A stretch of DNA of 64,000 bases from Brenneria goodwinii. GTDB taxonomy: Bacteria > Pseudomonadota > Gammaproteobacteria > Enterobacterales > Enterobacteriaceae. The DNA is taken from contig NZ_CP014137.1 in NCBI RefSeq assembly GCF_002291445.1, positions 5,270,001 through 5,334,000 on the forward strand, given 5' to 3'. Position numbers and translations under genes: made by a program. Each line of letters opens with the position of its first letter. Position 1 is the first letter of the stretch. Below are positions 9,269 to 18,370 of the stretch, in pieces. The notes under the pieces are model-generated. The model worked only from the letters and a program-made list of their open reading frames with translations, ran no database searches and was not told the origin of the DNA.

Positions 9269-10282
9269 CTATGGTTTGCCGAACTGGCGTTCAATACTAT
9301 CCAGCATATTGCTGGCGCTGTAATAATCCAGCCGGAACGTATCTAATCCCAAGGCCCACACCTGATTTTTAATCACCGGTTCCAGGTGGCTAAGGAAAGG
9401 ATTTCCTATCAGTCGATAGACTGTTCTGTTATCCGCGGCGAACAGCAACAGCGACTTGCCGTTAAGACTATCGGCCATGTTTTCGCCGGAGATCTGCACG
9501 ATATCCAGACGTTTGCCCTGCGAGGTTCCCGTTTTGATATTGGCGGGAAGCGTCGCGAGCTGGAATCCCAGTTCGTTCAGCAACTGCCCCTGCGCCGATG
9601 CCGCGGTACAGATATTGGCGCCGCGGCCGTCCTCATAATACACCAGCGCCGAAACGGGCTGCGGCGGCAGTTGGATAGCCTGTTTGACGGCGAGCACCCG
9701 CTGTTCGAACTGGCTGATGACGCGCTGCGCATCGGCTTCATGACCGGTTGCCTCGCCGAGCAGCAGCGTCAGCTGTTGCCAGCTTTTATCACCGTAATCA
9801 ATCACCAGCGTCGGCGCGATAACCGACAATTGTTCATACAGTTTGAGCGCCGAATCCCCGCCGGTGGCGGCAATGACGATCAGATCGGGCGCCGCCGCCG
9901 CGACGGCTTCGGCATTCGGTTCAGAGATATAAAGCGGTTTTACGCCGCGCTCTGCGGCCAGATGGCCCCATTGCAAGAAGAAGCCCTGATTATCCGCCAT
10001 CATGCTGCGGGGGCTGGTGGCGCCGGAGCCAATCAGCGGCGCATTAATGGCGAGCAGCGTGCCGCTGAGGGTCACGCTGGTGGAGACGATCCGCTGCGGC
10101 GGTTGTTGCAGCGTCAGCGGGCCTTTAAATGTTTGTATGGTTCGCGGCCAGCCGTCGTGCCGGTCGGTGGAAGTCTGCGGCGACGTATCCTGTGCGTCGC
10201 AGCCGCTGATAAGGATGCCGGCGAACAGACTGAAAACAAGTGCGACTATTTTGTGAATATGCTGCTGACTTTTACCTTGCAT
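9269..10282 (-). CDS. fepB: ferric-siderophore periplasmic binding protein (FepB-like)
   Basis: Substrate-binding component of the catecholate-siderophore importer, 337 aa, class III helical-backbone fold. It tracks E. coli FepB through PQRIVSTSVTLSGTLLAI, PDLIVIAATGGDSALKLYEQ, IAPTLVIDYGDKSWQQL, SAQGQLLNELGF and ALGLDTFRLDYYSASNMLD. Unlike FepB, its N-terminus has a lipobox (LISGC, Cys28), predicting a lipid-anchored protein, followed by a 15-20 residue linker. The gene lies upstream of fepD, 200 bp away and in the same direction. No TonB-dependent receptor or siderophore biosynthesis genes are in the window. Confidence 0.9.
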   Translation of the reverse strand: MQGKSQQHIHKIVALVFSLFAGILISGCDAQDTSPQTSTDRHDGWPRTIQTFKGPLTLQQPPQRIVSTSVTLSGTLLAINAPLIGSGATSPRSMMADNQGFFLQWGHLAAERGVKPLYISEPNAEAVAAAAPDLIVIAATGGDSALKLYEQLSVIAPTLVIDYGDKSWQQLTLLLGEATGHEADAQRVISQFEQRVLAVKQAIQLPPQPVSALVYYEDGRGANICTAASAQGQLLNELGFQLATLPANIKTGTSQGKRLDIVQISGENMADSLNGKSLLLFAADNRTVYRLIGNPFLSHLEPVIKNQVWALGLDTFRLDYYSASNMLDSIERQFGKP

Positions 10283-10571
10283 AACCGTTTGACTACCCCT
10301 TTACAGACTGCGAACAACCGACGTGGTAAAGGAGGTTAACGGTAATACTTCTCATATACAATAACCTGTGGCGACGTTATGAAAAATGGCGCCATAACGT
10401 CGGCGGCCGCCGTATTTTGTTTATGCGGCGCGGCGCACAGAAAAATGACGTTTCGCTGTTCCTTCGGTGTATTCTTTCGGGCCTGTTTGCATAACCTGCC
10501 GCATAATCTTTACCCGCTGGCGCCATCCGTTATCCTGCCGGTCTTAGGGAGCACAACCAGTCAGGGACGAC

Positions 10572-11498
10572 ATGCAGCCACACGATAAGGTATTCAAACT
10601 GTTTCTCAGCGATATTGATGTCGCGCGGGATTTCCTTACCGTCCACCTGCCGCTGGATATCGGCGAACGCTGCGATTTCAGCACGCTGCGGCTGGAGTCC
10701 GCCTCATTTGTGGATGAAGCGCTGCGCGCCCGGGTATCCGATATGCTCTATTCGCTGCATACCAGTGCCGGAACCGGCTATATCTACTGTCTGATTGAGC
10801 ATCAGAGCAAACCGGAACATATGATGGCATTTCGCCTGATACGTTACTGTCTGGCGTCGATGCAACAGCATCTTGAACAAGGCCATAAACGGCTGCCGCT
10901 GGTGGTGCCGCTGCTGTTTTATCAGGGGGAGCGAAGCCCGTATCCGTATAGTCTGCGCTGGCTGGATGCGTTCGATGACCCCGCATTGGCGGCACAAATT
11001 TACGGCAATGCTTTTACGCTGATCGACCTTACCGTTATTCCCGATGAGGAGATTAAAACCCACCGGCGGGCGGCGTTGCTGGAGTTGGTGCAAAAACATA
11101 TCCGTACGCGGGATATGCTGGAACTGGCGCGGGATATCGGGTTATTATTTGAGCGCTGGCAGGTGCCGCTGACGCAGAAACGGGCGTTGCTGTATTACAT
11201 CGCGCAAACCGGCAATACATCCAGACCAGCCGATTTTATCGAGAGAGTGGCGGAGCCGTTGTCAACGGATCGGGAGGAGATAATGACGATTGCACAGCAG
11301 CTGAAACAAATTGGATTTGAAGAGGGTTTGCAGGCCGGGGTCATACAGGGAAGAGAGCAAGGCATAGAGCAAGGAATGAAAGCCAGCGCGCGGCAGATTG
11401 CGCGCCAGTTATTGCAGACCGGCATGGCGCGCGGGCAGGTCCAACAAATCACCCAGCTTTCCGACGAGGAGATGGCGCAATTAGCTGTTTCTCGGTAG
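10572..11498 (+). CDS. Rpn family recombination-promoting nuclease / putative transposase
   Basis: PD-(D/E)XK-fold DNA endonuclease of the RpnA-E (YhgA, Transposase_31) family. The catalytic core is in the N-terminal two thirds: a conserved start (HDKVFKLFLSD), DMLYSL and the E-x-Q motif in YCLIEHQSKPEHMMAFRL, then PLLFYQG. The C-terminus (from about residue 238) is helical and rich in E-G-x repeats (GFEEGLQAGVIQGREQGIEQ). Full length (308 aa) and apparently intact. Proteins of this family cause DNA damage and act in anti-phage defence, restrained by a small C-terminal product translated from within the gene; a suitable internal start is present. It is flanked by non-homologous neighbours, as expected for a mobile accessory gene. 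Confidence 0.92.
   Translation: MQPHDKVFKLFLSDIDVARDFLTVHLPLDIGERCDFSTLRLESASFVDEALRARVSDMLYSLHTSAGTGYIYCLIEHQSKPEHMMAFRLIRYCLASMQQHLEQGHKRLPLVVPLLFYQGERSPYPYSLRWLDAFDDPALAAQIYGNAFTLIDLTVIPDEEIKTHRRAALLELVQKHIRTRDMLELARDIGLLFERWQVPLTQKRALLYYIAQTGNTSRPADFIERVAEPLSTDREEIMTIAQQLKQIGFEEGLQAGVIQGREQGIEQGMKASARQIARQLLQTGMARGQVQQITQLSDEEMAQLAVSR
11283..11498 (+). CDS. predicted intragenic RpnS-type product
   Basis: Within the rpn frame an ATG at 11283 is preceded by GGGAGGAGATA, a near-perfect ribosome-binding site 5 nt away. Translation from it gives a 71-residue protein equal to the C-terminal domain (MTIAQQLKQIGFEEG...). In the characterised Rpn systems of E. coli such an internally started small protein blocks the full-length nuclease. 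The ribosome site is visible; the function is inferred from the family. Confidence 0.6.
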   Translation: MTIAQQLKQIGFEEGLQAGVIQGREQGIEQGMKASARQIARQLLQTGMARGQVQQITQLSDEEMAQLAVSR

Positions 11499-11856
11499 TG
11501 AAAACCAATATCAGGCCGCCACGGTTTCCGTGTTGTCTTATTAAATGATTGAGACCGAGCTGGCTCGTTGTGACGTGCGTTGGAAGGCATCGAATGAAAG
11601 GCATAAGTAGCCATATTGCCGTCTACAGAGCGAGCTTGAACAAGGCGATATCAGGACGGCAGACGTGTATTTGGTAAAGTATGTCATGCATCTGAGAGCG
11701 CACTTTTTAAACATTCTTGCGGATAGAAACTTCAAATCAGCAAACATGAATAAAGGGGCGGCGTCCTTCGGCGCAAGCATTTCGGCTGGCCTATCACCGT
11801 CTGGCGTCACTCTCCGGGCCGTGGCAACCAACGTTAAACATTGCTCCCGGCGATTT
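11499..11856. other. gap between rpn and the LuxR-type regulator
   Basis: These 358 nt separate convergent genes. Short open frames on both strands lack ribosome sites and recognisable sequence. I see no RNA gene, repeat or strong terminator. Confidence 0.4.
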
Positions 11857-14613
11857 TTATTCGGCGCAGTCGACCTCGCTTAACATTTTGATCCGATTCA
11901 TGGCCTGGGTACGGCTGGTCACCTCAAGTTTGCCGTAGAGATTCTTTAAGTGCCATTTGACCGTTTCAACCGAGATCGCCATGGTGCGGGCGATTTCTTT
12001 GTTCGACCGACCCTGGGCAACCAGCTGCAGCGTCTGGTTTTCCCGTTCAGTCAGCGAGGGCAGCGGATGCCTATCGGCCATCAGGGGGGCGGCAGGCCAG
12101 GGTGAACCGCGCAGCAGATCGCTGATATAGGCACGATCGCTGGCTTCCACTTCCTGCTGGATACGCTGAAGTATCGGGTAGATCTCAATGCCGGCATCCA
12201 GCAGGCTGCGCTTCAGGTTTTGGCTTTTTGCCAGTTTCAGCACCGGCAATAGCACATCGCAGGCGCGCTGTTGTTCTCCGTCCTGCCACCAGGCCACCGC
12301 ACATAGCGCCCGTTGCCTTATCGCTTCCAGGATGCAGCGGCGTTTTTCCAACTGTTGCACCAGCGGCCACAGCAGGCGCGCCGCTTTTCCGGCATGGCCT
12401 TCATCCATCAACATCAAGGCCTGGCTGGCGATGCGGCTGGTTTGCAGGTAGTTGGCGAGTGGAAAGATCTGCCGGTATTGTTCACTGAGTCCGGTTAATT
12501 GTTGCATCAGTTCCAATGCCTGGTGGCGCTGGTTATGCAGTACCGCCACGCGCAGTTGCTCCGCCAGCAACACGCCTTGCAGCCGCGGCCAGCCCCGGTT
12601 GGCGACCACCTGCTGCGCATGTTCCAGTAAAATTTTCGCCTGTCCCGCATCGCGCAGCAGCGCCCGCCGAACCAGCGCCCGGTAGGCGCTCAATAAGGCA
12701 TCCGGCGGCGCGATAATATCGATTTTGGCTAAATGCGGCGCGATCTGGGAATCCAGCAGCAGGAAATTGTTCTCTTCGTAATGGATCTCCGCCAGCAGAG
12801 CCTGCAGCGTTGCGCTGCCGCAGGAGTCGACGCCGGTCAGACGCTCGGCCTGCGTCAACGCCTGGCGGTAATAAATTTCACCGGTGCGTAAATCAGCCTG
12901 ACGAACATGATTGAGGCCCAGAATAAAGGCCCGGTAGACGCTGACAAACAAATTGTCCTGCGGGGTAGTCGGCGAGGGCATATGTTGTTGCACGGCGGCA
13001 ACGTCCTGATAGCGGTCCTGAACCAGGTAGTCATAGCTGAGGATATTGCACACCAGACCGTCCACCCAACTGTCGCCGCAGGGAATTCGGTTGAGCAACG
13101 GTTTGGCCAGTTCTTCGCTGGCGGCGATATCTTCGGCGAACGAGGCGGAAATCGCGCTGATTACCTGCCATTTAATGCGTAAACGTTCGCTTAATCGATG
13201 AAGGATAAAACAGGACTGCAGCCGCTTGAGCAACGCTTCCGCTTCATCAAAACGGAAGTAGTGGGCCAGCGCCCAGGCTAGATTCAACTGTAGCTCGATG
13301 CGTTCTTCCTGCGCGCCTTCGGTTAGCGGCAACTGCTGCAGCCAGCGAACCAGCGTATCGAGATCGCCTTCTTCCGCCAGCGATTGCGCGCTCGGTGCGG
13401 CATAGGCGGTGCTGTTATCCAGCTTGCCCGCCGCCAGCGCGTGGCGAATGGCCTCCGCCCAGTGACCGTTGGCCGCCAGCCAGTTACTGGCGCGTTCATG
13501 CAGTTCGGCGATTTTTACCGGCCCGCTGGTCAGGCGTTCGTACTGCGCTTCGGCAAACAGCGAGTGGTAGCGAAACCAGCCGCCCTGTTCGTCCAGCGGT
13601 GAAATAAACAGGTTATGCTGTTCGATAAAGGCCAGCATCTGTTTGCCATCCTGGCGTTGGGTCACCGCATTGCACAACTCCGGCGTGAAACGGTTAAGGA
13701 TGGAAGTCTGTAATAAAAACTGCTGGATTTCCGGCGGCAGCGGATTCAATACCACTTCCTGCAAATAGTTCGCCATCTGTTTGGCGCCGGCCGGGCCTTC
13801 AATCGTCTGAAAAAGAACGCCCTCGTTGCTGGTCGCGGAGAGCGCGGCTATCTGGATGCCGGTGATCCAGCCTTCGGTGATATTCAGCAGACGTTGGATC
13901 TCCGCCTGATCGAGGTTTTGGTGGGTGGTTTCGGCAAAATACGCCTCCGTTTCCGACGGATTGAAGCGCAGATCGTTGATATCGATAATCACCATCTGAT
14001 TGCCTGCCAGCATACGCGCCAGCGGCAGCGTCGGCAGGCTGCGGCTACCCAGCAGCAAATGCAGGCAGGCCGGCGCATAGTTCACCAGTTCGTTGATATC
14101 CTGCAAAATCACCGGATTGCGAATCAGATGAAAATCATCAATCACCAGATACAACGCGGTTTGACGTTGGCTCAGGCTATTGATCAGATTACGGATAAAA
14201 CCGTCCTCGGTACACAGCGAGGCGTTTGGCGATATGGGTTCGAGCTGATTGAATAGTTCACCGCAGTAAGGGTGCAGGGCGGCTAACAGGTAGCGGCGAA
14301 AGTCATGCAGGGCGTTGTCTTGTTCATCCAGACTCAGCCAGGCCGCGCTGTGCCCCTGGGAAGTCAGCTCCCGGTGCCACTGGCTAAGCAGGGTGGTTTT
14401 GCCGAATCCGGCGCCGGCGCAGACCAGCGCCAGGCTGCGTTGATGAACCAAATCCAGACGAGACAAGAGTCGTGCGCGGCGCAGGACGGCGCCCGAAGTG
14501 CGCGGCGGAGAGAGTTTGGTCGCGATCAGCGGCAGTCCGTGGCTGAGCGTAAATGATTTCTGGCGATAATCGATGGCTGACGTTTGTATCGGGTACAAAA
14601 GGTGCTCATTCAT
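11857..14613 (-). CDS. acoK: MalT/AcoK-like LuxR-family transcriptional activator
   Basis: Large ATP-dependent (STAND class) regulator of 918 aa. The N-terminal NTPase domain has Walker A AGAGFGKTT (residues 66-74) and a Walker B-like YLVIDDFHLI; a long TPR-like helical middle follows, and the C-terminal LuxR helix-turn-helix (LTERENQTLQLVAQGRSNKE, VETVKWHLKNLY). It is divergent from the aco operon with 221 bp between, the arrangement and size of AcoK next to acoABCD in Klebsiella. It therefore probably activates the operon in response to acetoin or a derivative. Family is certain; the specific symbol rests on context. Confidence 0.85.
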   Translation of the reverse strand: MNEHLLYPIQTSAIDYRQKSFTLSHGLPLIATKLSPPRTSGAVLRRARLLSRLDLVHQRSLALVCAGAGFGKTTLLSQWHRELTSQGHSAAWLSLDEQDNALHDFRRYLLAALHPYCGELFNQLEPISPNASLCTEDGFIRNLINSLSQRQTALYLVIDDFHLIRNPVILQDINELVNYAPACLHLLLGSRSLPTLPLARMLAGNQMVIIDINDLRFNPSETEAYFAETTHQNLDQAEIQRLLNITEGWITGIQIAALSATSNEGVLFQTIEGPAGAKQMANYLQEVVLNPLPPEIQQFLLQTSILNRFTPELCNAVTQRQDGKQMLAFIEQHNLFISPLDEQGGWFRYHSLFAEAQYERLTSGPVKIAELHERASNWLAANGHWAEAIRHALAAGKLDNSTAYAAPSAQSLAEEGDLDTLVRWLQQLPLTEGAQEERIELQLNLAWALAHYFRFDEAEALLKRLQSCFILHRLSERLRIKWQVISAISASFAEDIAASEELAKPLLNRIPCGDSWVDGLVCNILSYDYLVQDRYQDVAAVQQHMPSPTTPQDNLFVSVYRAFILGLNHVRQADLRTGEIYYRQALTQAERLTGVDSCGSATLQALLAEIHYEENNFLLLDSQIAPHLAKIDIIAPPDALLSAYRALVRRALLRDAGQAKILLEHAQQVVANRGWPRLQGVLLAEQLRVAVLHNQRHQALELMQQLTGLSEQYRQIFPLANYLQTSRIASQALMLMDEGHAGKAARLLWPLVQQLEKRRCILEAIRQRALCAVAWWQDGEQQRACDVLLPVLKLAKSQNLKRSLLDAGIEIYPILQRIQQEVEASDRAYISDLLRGSPWPAAPLMADRHPLPSLTERENQTLQLVAQGRSNKEIARTMAISVETVKWHLKNLYGKLEVTSRTQAMNRIKMLSEVDCAE

Positions 14614-14834
14614 GGGGCATTATCCTCATGTGGTCCTGTTGTCATCAGATGGTTATTCGCCGGCGTGATGGCTGCGCTTTTATTCCCCCCCCCCCTCAAT
14701 TTAGCCGCTTTTGCCACCCGTTTGGGTAGTTACCCCCGCCGTTTTATATCCCTATCTTAATCTCTGGCGAGGGTGGATCCCGTGATAGGGGTCACCGTTA
14801 ACAGCGGTAAAACCAGGCAAGTGAGGGCAATACT
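14614..14834. promoter_or_regulatory. divergent acoK-acoA promoter region with an 11-bp C tract
   Basis: This region must hold the promoters of the regulator and the aco operon. It includes an uninterrupted run of 11 C at 14685-14695 and, 20 nt later, the small inverted repeat ACCCGTTTGGGT (14716-14727). A tract of this length is prone to slippage and lies where it could change promoter or activator spacing. No convincing -35/-10 pair or MalT box could be fixed by eye. Confidence 0.45.
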
Positions 14835-15797
14835 ATGTCTTTAAGCAAGCAGGCGTTATTGCAGGCCTACCGCAAAATGCGTGAGATACGCGTTTTTGAG
14901 GAACGGCTGCATCAGGAAAATACCACCGGAGATATTCCGGGGTTTATTCATCTGTATAGCGGTGAGGAAGCGATTGCTGTCGGCGTTTGCCAGAACCTGA
15001 GCGATCGGGACTATATCGGCTCCACCCATCGCGGACACGGGCATTGCATCGCCAAAGGCTGTGATATCCACGGCATGATGGCGGAAATCTTCGGCAGGGA
15101 AACCGGGTTGTGCCGCGGGAAAGGCGGTTCGATGCATATCGCCGATCTGACCAAGGGGATGCTCGGCGCCAATGCGATTGTCGGCGGCGCGCCGCCGCTG
15201 GTGATCGGCGCGGCGCTGACGGCAAAAACGCTGGACACGACGGATGTGGCCGTCTCCTTTACCGGGGATGGCGGCTCCAATCAGGGATTGGTTTTTGAAG
15301 CCATCAATATGGCGGTGGTATTACAACTGCCCGCCATCTTCGTATTCGAAAACAACGGGTTTGGTGAAGGCACCGGTCATGATTATGCGGTAGGCGGTCG
15401 GGATATCGCCGGCCGCGCCAGCGGTTTCGGCCTGCCGGCGGTAAAGGTGGACGGCTCGGACTTTTTTGCCGTTTACGAAGCCGCGGAACAGGCGGTGCGG
15501 CGTGCGCGCAGCGGCGGGGGGCCGAGCGTCATTGAAGCGGTGGCAACCCGCTGGCACGGACATTTCGAAGGCGACCCGATGCTTTACCGTCAGGAAGGCG
15601 AAGTGGATCGCCTGCGCGAAGAAAAAGATCCCCTGCAAATCTTCAGTAAGCGTGTGGAAGGGCGGATCTCCGCCGACGAACTGGCCGCCATCGATAACGA
15701 CGTGCAGGCGCTGGTGGATGATGCGGTACTGAAAGCTCGCGCCGCGCCGTTCCCGGCGGTGGAACAGGTTCTTACCGACGTTTATGTCTCTTACTGA
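14835..15797 (+). CDS. acoA: acetoin dehydrogenase E1 component, alpha subunit
   Basis: Thiamine diphosphate-dependent E1 alpha subunit; with AcoB it cleaves acetoin to acetaldehyde and an acetyl group passed to the lipoyl arm of AcoC. The 320-aa protein has the TPP/Mg motif GDGGSNQG (144-151) ending in NN (173-174), THRGHGH near residue 64, and the GLCRGKGGSMHIAD loop typical of this family. First gene of a four-gene operon; acoB begins 10 nt after its stop. The operon converts acetoin, a fermentation overflow product, to acetyl-CoA and acetaldehyde. Confidence 0.95.
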   Translation: MSLSKQALLQAYRKMREIRVFEERLHQENTTGDIPGFIHLYSGEEAIAVGVCQNLSDRDYIGSTHRGHGHCIAKGCDIHGMMAEIFGRETGLCRGKGGSMHIADLTKGMLGANAIVGGAPPLVIGAALTAKTLDTTDVAVSFTGDGGSNQGLVFEAINMAVVLQLPAIFVFENNGFGEGTGHDYAVGGRDIAGRASGFGLPAVKVDGSDFFAVYEAAEQAVRRARSGGGPSVIEAVATRWHGHFEGDPMLYRQEGEVDRLREEKDPLQIFSKRVEGRISADELAAIDNDVQALVDDAVLKARAAPFPAVEQVLTDVYVSY

Positions 15798-15807
15798 GGG
15801 CACGACC

Positions 15808-16827
15808 ATGGCAATCAAAACGTATCGTGAAGCGATAAAAGAAGCGCTGGCGCAGGAAATGGAGCGGGATGAACGTGTGGTGCTGATTGGTGAAGACGTA
15901 TGCGGCGGTCAGGCCGGCACGGTGGAAGTCGGCTCCCGCGGCGAAGCGATGGGCGGGGTATTCGGCGTCACCAAAGGATTGTGGACGCAGTTTGGTTCAT
16001 CGCGGGTGATTGATACCCCGATTACCGAATCCGCCATTATCGGTATGGCCGCCGGGGCGGCGCTGACTGGCTTAAGGCCGGTGGCGGAACTGATGTTTAT
16101 GGATTTTTTCGGCGTCAGCCATGACATGGTGTATAACCAGGCGGCGAAATTCCGCTATATGTTCGGCGGCAAGGCCAAGGCGCCGCTGGTGGTGCGCGGG
16201 ATGATCGGCGCGGGCTATTCGGCCGCCGCTCAACATTCGCAATCTCCCTACAACATTTTTGCGTCGACCCCCGGTCTGAAAGTGGTGGTCCCGTCATCGC
16301 CCTATGACGCCAAAGGCCTGTTGATCCAGTCCATCCGCGACGACGATCCGGTGATGTTCTGCGAACACAAAATCTTGTACGACACCAAAGGCGAGGTGCC
16401 GGAACAGGCTTATGCCATTCCGTTCGGCGTCGCCAATTACACCCGCGAAGGCACGGACGTCACAATTATTGCGCTGGCCGCGATGGTGCATAAAGCCAAT
16501 CAGGCGGCGGATCAACTGGCGAAAGAGGGGATCTCGGCGGAGGTTATCGATCCGCGCACCGTCTCTCCGTTGGATGAAGAGGGGATCCTGGAGTCCGTTG
16601 CCGCTACCGGCCGGGTGGTCATCGTTGATGAGTCGGCGGCCAGATTTGGTTTCGCCCATGATGTTGCCGCGCTGATTGCGTCGGAAGTGTTCTATCAGTT
16701 GAAAGCGCCGATTGCGATGGTTACGCCGCCTCATACGCCGGTTCCTTTCTCAACCGTGCTGGAGCAGGCCTGGATACCCAGCGTCGATCGTATCAAGGCC
16801 GCCGTTCGTAAAGTGATGGAGGAGTGA
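15808..16827 (+). CDS. acoB: acetoin dehydrogenase E1 component, beta subunit
   Basis: Transketolase-like beta subunit (339 aa) that completes the E1 heterotetramer. Features are GEDVCGGQAGTVEVGSRG, the TPP-contact region TPITESAIIGMAAGAAL, and the C-terminal transketolase domain (VIDPRTVSPLDEEGI, GRVVIVDESAARFGFA). The ATG at 15808 has GAGGG 7 nt upstream; the frame extends to 15784 but that overlaps acoA. Its TGA is nearly contiguous with acoC, indicating translational coupling. Confidence 0.95.
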   Translation: MAIKTYREAIKEALAQEMERDERVVLIGEDVCGGQAGTVEVGSRGEAMGGVFGVTKGLWTQFGSSRVIDTPITESAIIGMAAGAALTGLRPVAELMFMDFFGVSHDMVYNQAAKFRYMFGGKAKAPLVVRGMIGAGYSAAAQHSQSPYNIFASTPGLKVVVPSSPYDAKGLLIQSIRDDDPVMFCEHKILYDTKGEVPEQAYAIPFGVANYTREGTDVTIIALAAMVHKANQAADQLAKEGISAEVIDPRTVSPLDEEGILESVAATGRVVIVDESAARFGFAHDVAALIASEVFYQLKAPIAMVTPPHTPVPFSTVLEQAWIPSVDRIKAAVRKVMEE

Positions 16828-16829
16828 CT

Positions 16830-18362
16830 ATGAGCGCCATTCGGGTAATCGAAGTACCTAAGTGGGGACTGTCGATGGAAGAGGGAACGCTTAATGTCTG
16901 GCTGATTAAAGAGGGAGACAGTTTCACTGCCGGGCAAGAGGTTTGCGAGATTGAATCCAGCAAGATCACCAACGTGCTGGAAGCACCCTTTGCCGGCGTG
17001 TTGCGGCGTATTCTGGTGCAGCCGGGCGAGACGGTGCCGGTTAGCGCGCCGCTGGCGCTGGCGGCTGACGCCGATGTCAGCGACGATGATATCGATCGTT
17101 TTGTTGCCGAATTGCAAGGCAGCGGCGGCACGGATAATTCATCGTCGCCACAGGCTGTGACACCGCCGCCGCAAACGTCATCGCCGGCACCGCCCGTCGC
17201 GGTAGCGCCGGTCGCCGAGGTTAAAAAAGCGCATAGCGCGGCGGCAACGTCCACCGCTTATCAGGTGCCGTCGCAACTGCTTGGCGACGGCGGCGCGGAT
17301 AGTTTTGCGACGCCGCGGGCGCGGCGTCTGGCGACCTACCTCGCTATCGATCTGAGCAAGGTGGCCGGCAGTGGACGGAACGGTCGCATTTCGCTAGCCG
17401 ATATTGATGCGGCCATCGTGCAGCATGGCGGCAAGGTGAAAGCACCGGAGCGGCAGGTACGCGCGCAGCGGCAACCCGGCTCACGCCAGGATGACTCTCA
17501 GGTGGCGGCGACGCCGGTCGCCCGCCGGCTGGCGGCCAGGCTGGGTATTAATCTGCACGATTGCCGGGCAACCGGCAGCCGGGGCCGGGTATGCCAGACG
17601 GATGTCGAACAGGCGGCCGCACATTTGGCTATTCCGGCGGCGGGGAATACGGCGCAAGGAGAAACGGCGACGCCGGAGTATGAAGTTACCGCCATGAGCG
17701 GCATGCGACGGGCCATTGCCTCTCGCTTGCAGGAGTCCAAACGCAATGCGCCGCATTTCCGTCTGCAAGTGGATTTGGCGCTTGATCGTCTGCTGGCGTT
17801 GCGTAAAGAGATCAATGCCGCTGTGCCGGCGGTCAAACTCTCAGTCACCGATATGCTGATCAAAGCCTGCGCTCTGGCGCTGGTTAAGGTTCCCGGCGTC
17901 AATGCGCTGTTCGATCAGGATCGTCAGGAGATCCAACAGTACCACGATGCGGACATTTCGATCGCGGTGGCGCTGCCCGCCGGTCTGATCACCCCGATTG
18001 TGCGGGCGGCGAATCGCAAAACGCTGACCGAGATCGCCGGGGAAATGTTGACGCTGGTGACCAAGGCCAAAGCGGGAACCCTGAAGCCGGAAGAGTTCCA
18101 GGGCGGCACGTTCAGCATTTCCAACCTTGGGATGCACGGCGTGCGCCAGTTCGACGCCATTATCAATCCGCCGCAGGTCGCGATTCTGGCGATCGGCGCC
18201 GGCGAGCGCCGTGTGGTGGCGGAACAGGATCAGATGGTGGTGCGCACATTGATGAGCGTCACGCTATCCTGCGACCATCGGGTGGTCGATGGCGCCAGCG
18301 GCGCCGAGTTTCTTAACCAACTCAAGCATCTGGTGGAAAATCCCGCCACGTTGCTTGTATAG
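16830..18362 (+). CDS. acoC: acetoin dehydrogenase E2, dihydrolipoamide acetyltransferase
   Basis: E2 core of the complex; transfers the acetyl group from the lipoyl arm to CoA. From the ATG at 16830 (GGAGGAG upstream) the 510-aa protein has an N-terminal lipoyl domain (lipoyl Lys45 in ESSKITNV), an Ala/Pro-rich linker, then two E3-binding domains in tandem (about 159-196, FATPRARRLATYLAIDL.., and 226-263, VAATPVARRLAARLGINL..). The catalytic domain runs from about 285 to the end with the H-x-x-x-D-G motif in SCDHRVVDGASG. One binding domain is usual, so the duplication is notable. A GTG at 16824 is an alternative start. Confidence 0.95.
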   Translation: MSAIRVIEVPKWGLSMEEGTLNVWLIKEGDSFTAGQEVCEIESSKITNVLEAPFAGVLRRILVQPGETVPVSAPLALAADADVSDDDIDRFVAELQGSGGTDNSSSPQAVTPPPQTSSPAPPVAVAPVAEVKKAHSAAATSTAYQVPSQLLGDGGADSFATPRARRLATYLAIDLSKVAGSGRNGRISLADIDAAIVQHGGKVKAPERQVRAQRQPGSRQDDSQVAATPVARRLAARLGINLHDCRATGSRGRVCQTDVEQAAAHLAIPAAGNTAQGETATPEYEVTAMSGMRRAIASRLQESKRNAPHFRLQVDLALDRLLALRKEINAAVPAVKLSVTDMLIKACALALVKVPGVNALFDQDRQEIQQYHDADISIAVALPAGLITPIVRAANRKTLTEIAGEMLTLVTKAKAGTLKPEEFQGGTFSISNLGMHGVRQFDAIINPPQVAILAIGAGERRVVAEQDQMVVRTLMSVTLSCDHRVVDGASGAEFLNQLKHLVENPATLLV

Positions 18363-18370
18363 GAGCGGAA

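Noticed and set aside
10379..10588. 69-codon frame upstream of rpn
   Set aside because: No convincing ribosome site or similarity, and it runs into the rpn start; treated as leader DNA.
11541..11831. 96-codon minus-strand frame between rpn and the regulator
   Set aside because: Cys/Ser-rich, no ribosome site, no family resemblance.
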